From Poteriospumella lacustris (lineage: Eukaryota > Sar > Chrysophyceae > Chromulinales > Dinobryaceae): a stretch of 24,105 nt of DNA. Below, piece by piece: positions 19,401 through 24,105 of this stretch; the first letter of the stretch is position 1, and the number at the start of each line of letters is the position of its first letter. Made by a program: the position numbers and the translations under genes. The stretch spans positions 1 to 24,105 of the forward strand of contig SMOI01000435.1 in NCBI GenBank assembly GCA_008000375.1. Reading direction: 5' to 3'. The notes beneath the pieces are model-generated. The model did not search any database and had not been told where the DNA came from. It was given only the letters and a program-made list of their open reading frames with translations.

Positions 19401-20249
19401 TCCACCCGACAACTTCGACCGAATTTCTCGTCGATGTGCACTAGAAATGGGAAAGGCCAATCCTATCCTTCGCGTGTCAAGTCTGGTCAATGAGGTGTTC
19501 AGTTGAACTCGGCAAGCATCGGCTGTATTGATGAAAGCAAGGCTACGTAACTGTCTTTGGATAGCTGCCGATGGCTCACCGGATAAATGCTGATACTGCT
19601 GAGAAATATCAATAATATTTCCCTCCAGCTCTCCTGTGACGCGTTCCCGGCCAATTTCTCGTAAGGTGGATTGCAAGGAAGAAACAACCAGTCCGGACTC
19701 GTCAGTGGTCAAGTCAACTGTAGGATCCGATCCCAATACTTTCACATCTCCCAACCGGCATTTGTAACGAAAATATTCCAATCGCAAACTCCTCATTCGG
19801 CCCAACATATCTGCCCATCTTCTCATCAAATCCACAGCAACGGCTTTCTGTTCCCCAGTAAGATGTAGATTTGAAGGCCGGCAAATTTGGACACTAACTC
19901 TACTTTGATGCACAGGACCGGCACCGCTACTACCAACTATTCTTGCTAGCTGATCCTTTGGAACATCAGGAAACATCCTTTGAACTTCCTCTATACCTCT
20001 TTTCCGTTCGGTTCCGTCCCATGATACCACATTTCCAAAAGCACCGCAAGCTCTCTGCAAAGTGAATTATCGTCAGGCAAAGGCGCGAAAGGTACAAGAA
20101 TAATATAATGAAAAACATACCAGAGCAAGCTCTAAACCGGCTACTGAATCAGAAACTTCATCGTATTGCTGAAGAAATTTCAGAGCCAGAAACAGAAGGT
20201 TCACAGTGTTGGGGTCATCCTTGCTCAAAACGAAAGAATTGCCATCCAT
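13460..20249 (-). CDS. BRWD/PHIP-like WD40-repeat, tandem bromodomain protein
   Basis: Four exons: 20249-20121, 20054-15705, 15625-13716, 13637-13460; introns 66, 79 and 78 bp, GT-AG, phases 0, 0, 2. The product is about 2188 residues. Order: short helical N-terminus (residues 1-43, LisH-like position); WD40 propeller about 270-785, with clear GH...IWD, RVW, IVWD, RIW and VWN blades; a YGSQYFSTDY segment typical of BRWD just after the propeller; an Asp/Ser/Arg-rich stretch; a cryptic-Tudor-like region about 1190-1310 (LGDEVVYVPQGH); bromodomain 1 about 1428-1535, spanning the exon 2/3 junction; about 530 acidic low-complexity residues; bromodomain 2 about 2070-2180. Both bromodomains keep the Phe-Asn of the acetyl-lysine pocket (VFN, LFN). 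Family members are nuclear chromatin readers, some acting with CUL4-DDB1. The exon joins are fixed because they reconstitute both bromodomains. Confidence 0.92.
14160..15300 (-). repeat. Asp/Ser-codon trinucleotide repeat region inside the BRWD-like gene
   Basis: Multiple GAC/GAT/GAA runs (seen on the + strand as CGTCGTCGT and CTTCTTC), for example near 14465-14515, 14718-14750 and 15133-15200, encode Asp- and Glu-rich tracts between the two bromodomains. The + strand reads them as long Ser-rich frames, which are shadows. Such tracts are prone to length change. Confidence 0.8.
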
Positions 20250-20556
20250 TTTTGCGGCCTTTCGATTGCGTTAAGGATTCAGATGACGATAGCTCTTGAT
20301 TTCTTCAAATAAGCTTCTGAAAACAGCCTCGTATCTTCATAAATTTCCGTAAGGTCAACGTGATTGGCGATCGGATCGTGCAAATCGAGAGACGCTGTCC
20401 ACTCGAATTCAAAATGCATGTACAAACATAATTGTTAAAACCCACTACTAGTCAGTTACTTAAAAAGCATATGTACAATGGCATCTCAATCTGGCGAAGG
20501 GCAAGGGTGCAAATGAAAAAGATTGGAATGTGATCAATCAACATCACCGCTCTCTA
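20250..20556. other. Intergenic region between tandem minus-strand genes
   Basis: 307 bp holding the 3' flank of MAT1 and the promoter of the BRWD-like gene, both minus strand. No AATAAA on the minus strand and no gene was seen. Confidence 0.4.
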
Positions 20557-21614
20557 TTATTTGGCACCTGACCGTAAAATTCCTCGCTCTATCTCCTTCC
20601 ATCCTCGTTTCTCGCGCGATCCAAAATCATAGCCACCTGCAGCAAGGATTTTGCGCTTCCTCTCCCCCGCAGAAAGTTGTTGTTGATCCGCTCCCGCTGA
20701 CGACGGCACAGGTTGAGGATCTGGTCGCTGATTCAGAAAGGCTATTTGATTCCATCCTTGCTCTTGAGTTGCATTCGCCTGTGGGCCTTTGTTGCTTCCC
20801 AAAACAAGTTTAGCTTCCTGAAAAAACGTAGGTGTTAGCAAATGCGTTGAAAATGAAATCATGGAACGCAAGTCGCAACTTTACCCCAAGTGCCACAGAC
20901 TCTTGAAACTTTCGGATCTTTCCAATCTGCTCCATTTCCTCTGCGTGGCGACGCTGAGACAAGGCGAAGAAGGTTTCAGAAAGGTGAGGCCCACGACTTG
21001 CATAAATACTTACTTGAAATTCCTCGTCGCGCTGAATTTTTAGAAGCTCTTCTTGCTGGAGTTCTTCGTCCAATTGGCGATCCATTTCTTGTTGCCGTGC
21101 AAAGTTGCGGCGGATCGTGGTTGGATCTTCATCTCGATATTTCTGCACCTTTGCAAGAGCCTCCTTAACTTTTTCGGGGCTTTCTCTTCTTACTAAAGCC
21201 TGAATAATATCTTCGACCATCTCTTCGTAGTCTTGAAATTCCTCTAAACTGCTGAAGTCCGCCTGGGTTTTGTTGAATATTTTCTTGAACTCCAGTCTCC
21301 TCTCTCTATCGCGCTCATACTCGACTTCCTCGATCTCTTTATTCCCAAGCTAAAAGTAATGATGAAAATTTGATATTGTTGGTTGAATCGATTGTGAAGC
21401 AGAACAATAGTACCTGATCGCGGCGAACGATGGTTTGACAGCGTTGGCACTTGAAAGAATCATTTCCTCTGAAACCTTGATCGATGCAACTCGAACAAAA
21501 CTTATGGCCACAGCCAGATATGGCATTAATACGAAATGGTCGCCCTCCCAAAAAATCAGGCTGGCGATTGCAGTTCGCACACGTTTTCCTTTCTTCGAGT
21601 ACCGTTGCTGACAT
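20557..21614 (-). CDS. MAT1: CDK-activating kinase assembly factor MAT1
   Basis: Four exons: 21614-21414, 21349-21014, 20953-20885, 20817-20557; introns of 64, 60 and 67 bp, all GT-AG and phase 0. The 288-residue product is close to the family length of about 300. Residues 12-60 form a C3HC4 RING finger (C-x2-C, GCGHKFCSSC, CQRC), followed by the family helix block with RRLEFKKIFNKTQADF and SLEEFQDYEEMVEDII, a coiled coil rich in Glu/Arg/Gln, and a short hydrophobic C-terminal segment containing AAGGYDFG. MAT1 joins CDK7 and cyclin H into CDK-activating kinase and docks it on TFIIH through XPD; the RING and coiled coil contact TFIIH while the C-terminus activates the kinase. The start at 21614 places the RING at the N-terminus as in the family. 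Divergent from the SHPRH-like gene. Confidence 0.93.
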
Positions 21615-22030
21615 TTTTGAGTCGAAAATAAGCAGAATTCCCGTCAGCTACTCCAATTCACCTGAAATAAATCGAATTTTTTTTCTCGAATCCACCCCAG
21701 TGACAGTCACTTCCACTTGTTTTCTTTTCTCTGAAGTTTCTTTCTTCATGTTCTCGCATTCTCTCGATCCTTCTTCTTCGATGGTTTTCGGCCAAAAGGC
21801 GTTACAAATTTTGTTCTTTCCCCGCCGCCACGCAAGATGCAAAACAAAAATGAACACCAACGGATCGTTGATTGAACATTCGTTTATACTCGTATTTCTG
21901 GTTCATCACTGCAAACCAATGCAACGCCGTACGAATATTCTGAATTTATAAGACTTCGTTCAGGTGTATCCGTTGTGACTTCAGCAATTTTGGTCCATTA
22001 TTGACTTTTTCCTTGCGCTGTAAGCTAGCT
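21615..22030. promoter_or_regulatory. Divergent intergenic region between MAT1 and the SHPRH-like gene
   Basis: 416 bp separate the two start codons, so both promoters must lie here or overlap. T-rich and C/T-rich stretches are present (for example 21715-21785). An open + frame from 21484 to 21951 starts antisense to MAT1 exon 1 and shows no domain. No defined regulatory motif is claimed. Confidence 0.5.
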
Positions 22031-24105
22031 ATGCCACGAACGAAAAGCAAACCAACTCGACGCGATACAGCTGCAAGTGATCCAGCAGCTGTCAATGAAT
22101 CGGAATTCTTCTTCGATGAAGAAGTTGAGGAAGAAGATGAGTCGCCGAAGAAGAGAAGGAAAATAAGGCCTGCGCATGACTGTAAAGACATGGAGTTGTT
22201 GGAGGGTTCCTGTTCAAGTATACAAGTTGACAACATGCAGCTCTTTCTGCAGATGCAAGAAATTAGCCGGGAAATTCATCCATTTTCAATTGGATCACTC
22301 ACTTTCTCCTTGAACTCAAATTTTCTTCACTTTTCTGAAACTGTGAAGGTCGGAATACATCGCAACGTGGTGGCAATATTGGATGGATCAACGGTATTCG
22401 CTCACGTCCATATTCCTCCGCCAATCAGTAAGATCCTCTCCTCTTGTCGAAAGGCTGGTTCACTTCTCTATCAGATTCATGAGGAAGCCAACGCCTGTCG
22501 CCTCGAATTTTACCTGCTTTCCACGGCTGTGGTGACTCCAGCGATGATCGAATGGTTGGAACCATCTCGATTGGAACGCTTCAGTTGGTTTGGTGCGAAA
22601 GAAATTCTATCTTTGAATAGCCAAGCATTTTTAGCATCATTCACCACCACATGGGAAATAAAACCCGTCGAAGCTTTGACCAGCTTGCGGCAAGAGCTTC
22701 AAGCCGCTGGTATTGATGCAAGTCTACGCCAGTACCAGTTGGAAGGAATTCATTGGCTATGGGAAAGATTAGTCCGCTTAAGCTATGTACCGCAGTTGTT
22801 TCCGGGTTGGATTCAAGTCTCTGAGTCACCAGTGATGTACTACAACGAAGTGTGGCAATACTTTCTATCCCACGTTCCGACAGTTCAGCTCTCGGTGCCG
22901 TCCTGTGTTTTGGCTGATGAAATGGGTATCGGGAAGAGCTTGCAAGTCATTTCCTTCATTCTTCTCCTACGAAGCCGCATTGAACGGGCCATGTTGTTGG
23001 AATCAGTCGGATTTGACGCGGGTGGGGAGGCTCGGATTCAACAATTTTTCGAAGAGCGTAACGTGTCCACTCAAAGTCGGCAACGACGACGTAGCGCGAT
23101 CGTTGCTGAAGCTGGTGCTAAGATTCCCTGCGTTTGTGAGCGGAGTGAATTGGAAAAAGGAGACATCGGTTGGATTGATTGCAGCCTTTGTCATCGCCCG
23201 AGGCATCTTCGCTGTGCCGGACTCACGTCACTTAGCGATGAGTGTGTGGCTACTTATCAATGTCTTTCTTGCGTCTGCACCTACCATTTTCACCATCCGA
23301 TTCCTTCCAAGACCACGTTGATCATCATGCCGGGTACCCTCTTGAACCAATGGCAGAACGAAATCAAGAAACATGTCAATCGACAAACACCGCTGCGGGT
23401 ATGCGTTTACCGAGGGAAACGTCGACCACAGGGCATGTCCAAGCAAACGCCGCAATTTCTTTCCACCTTCGACATCATTTTGATCAGTTATAAGGCCTTG
23501 AAGGCCTGTTTCCATGAAGCTGATCTGAATTGGGCTTCATCCGAGGCCTCCCAGAGCCATCGTCGGTATGACGTGTACCCTCCGCCACTGCTGGGCCTCG
23601 AGTTCAGTACCATTGTCATCGATGAGACTCAAAACATTGAAGGTGCTTCAGAAAACATGATCTTGAAAATGGCAATGAAGCTGCGGACCCGTCGCAAGTT
23701 GTCGGTGTCCGGTACTCCCTTTGGCATCGGCACGACACGTGACCTGCTTCATCTGGCTCAATTCCTGGAAATTCCTCCGTTGAATACGGACGATACCATC
23801 GTTGCCACGTGGGCGAAATACTTGGAACAGCCAACATTGCCGATCGCTCTATCGGAACGGTTGCAATGGCTGCACTCTCTCTTCGAATCACGAATTCTCC
23901 GTCGCACGAAGGACATGATTCGTGACCAATTGGGTATCTCGGAACGTTTCACCATCATTCGCAAGCTCCACATGTCGGAATTCGAGAAGAAACTCTACAT
24001 CGATAGTGTCCAGGCTATCAATGATGATTTAATGTCGCGGCGGATCAACGACAAATTCCACGAACTTGGCAAGGCGAAAATTGAGCTCATTCGCAAGGCA
24101 TGTTG
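22031..24105 (+). CDS. SHPRH-like SNF2 helicase with PHD insert (5' part)
   Basis: Open for 691 codons without intron and cut by the window end. The N-terminus is basic and acidic, then about 200 residues of helicase-preceding sequence. Helicase block: Q-like LRQYQLEGIHWLWERL (about residue 235), motif I ADEMGIGKSLQ (about 293-303), motif Ia LIIMPGTLLNQW, motif II VIDETQNIEG (about 530), motif III LSVSGTPFGIG (about 560). Between motifs I and Ia is a PHD finger about residues 366-420 (CVCE, WIDCSLC, RHLRC, YQCLSC), the insertion that marks SHPRH among SNF2 enzymes. SHPRH is a nuclear DNA-dependent ATPase and RING E3 ligase that polyubiquitinates PCNA in post-replication repair; the RING and motifs IV-VI would lie beyond the window. 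Motif I has Ser where SNF2 proteins usually have Thr (GKS for GKT). The start is the first ATG of the frame. Confidence 0.88.
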   Translation, partial: MPRTKSKPTRRDTAASDPAAVNESEFFFDEEVEEEDESPKKRRKIRPAHDCKDMELLEGSCSSIQVDNMQLFLQMQEISREIHPFSIGSLTFSLNSNFLHFSETVKVGIHRNVVAILDGSTVFAHVHIPPPISKILSSCRKAGSLLYQIHEEANACRLEFYLLSTAVVTPAMIEWLEPSRLERFSWFGAKEILSLNSQAFLASFTTTWEIKPVEALTSLRQELQAAGIDASLRQYQLEGIHWLWERLVRLSYVPQLFPGWIQVSESPVMYYNEVWQYFLSHVPTVQLSVPSCVLADEMGIGKSLQVISFILLLRSRIERAMLLESVGFDAGGEARIQQFFEERNVSTQSRQRRRSAIVAEAGAKIPCVCERSELEKGDIGWIDCSLCHRPRHLRCAGLTSLSDECVATYQCLSCVCTYHFHHPIPSKTTLIIMPGTLLNQWQNEIKKHVNRQTPLRVCVYRGKRRPQGMSKQTPQFLSTFDIILISYKALKACFHEADLNWASSEASQSHRRYDVYPPPLLGLEFSTIVIDETQNIEGASENMILKMAMKLRTRRKLSVSGTPFGIGTTRDLLHLAQFLEIPPLNTDDTIVATWAKYLEQPTLPIALSERLQWLHSLFESRILRRTKDMIRDQLGISERFTIIRKLHMSEFEKKLYIDSVQAINDDLMSRRINDKFHELGKAKIELIRKAC

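Noticed and set aside
20108-20299. 63-codon + frame
   Set aside because: Antisense to the first exon of the BRWD-like gene.

Overview
The window is nuclear DNA from a unicellular eukaryote. The genes carry short canonical GT-AG introns (about 60-124 bp, most 60-80) with matching phases. The products are eukaryotic: BRWD/PHIP-type WD40-bromodomain protein, the TFIIH/CAK assembly factor MAT1, an SHPRH-type SNF2 helicase, calmodulin-like EF-hand proteins and a cyclic-nucleotide-binding-domain protein. Genes are dense and lie on both strands. BspA-type repeat proteins and a pseudouridine-synthase/dioxygenase fusion would suit a stramenopile or other microalgal protist. That taxonomic guess is inference; no marker gene is present.

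Layout, left to right. 1-1334: intergenic DNA, then a single-exon BspA-type leucine-rich-repeat gene built from nine exact 75-bp units (+). 1921-4367: two-exon C2H2 / TruA-like / 2OG-Fe(II)-oxygenase fusion (+). 5105-5640: two-exon NTF2/SnoaL-like gene (+), followed 17 bp later by a frameshifted and truncated sulfotransferase pseudogene (5658-6246, +). 6590-9307 (reading frame open to about 9592): five-exon gene with two cyclic-nucleotide-binding-like domains (-), convergent to the pseudogene. 9677-11049: a calmodulin-like gene present twice, tail to tail, in 518-bp arms that are 100% identical base for base. 11982-12884: unrecognised acidic/basic protein (-). 13460-20249: four-exon BRWD-like gene of 2188 codons (-). 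20557-21614: four-exon MAT1 (-). 22031-24105: 5' part of an SHPRH-like helicase (+), divergent from MAT1 and running off the window.

Several genes belong to chromatin, transcription or repair work: BRWD reads histone acetylation, MAT1 assembles CDK-activating kinase in TFIIH, and SHPRH acts in post-replication repair. There is no operon logic; adjacency suggests at most a shared divergent promoter between MAT1 and the helicase. I saw no tRNA, rRNA, CRISPR array or intact transposon. The most interesting items are the perfect inverted duplication with diverged homologous flanks (a gene-conversion signature), the RNA-modification-type fusion whose pseudouridine-synthase domain appears to have lost its catalytic Asp, and the large acidic insert with repeated short L-x-L motifs between the two bromodomains.
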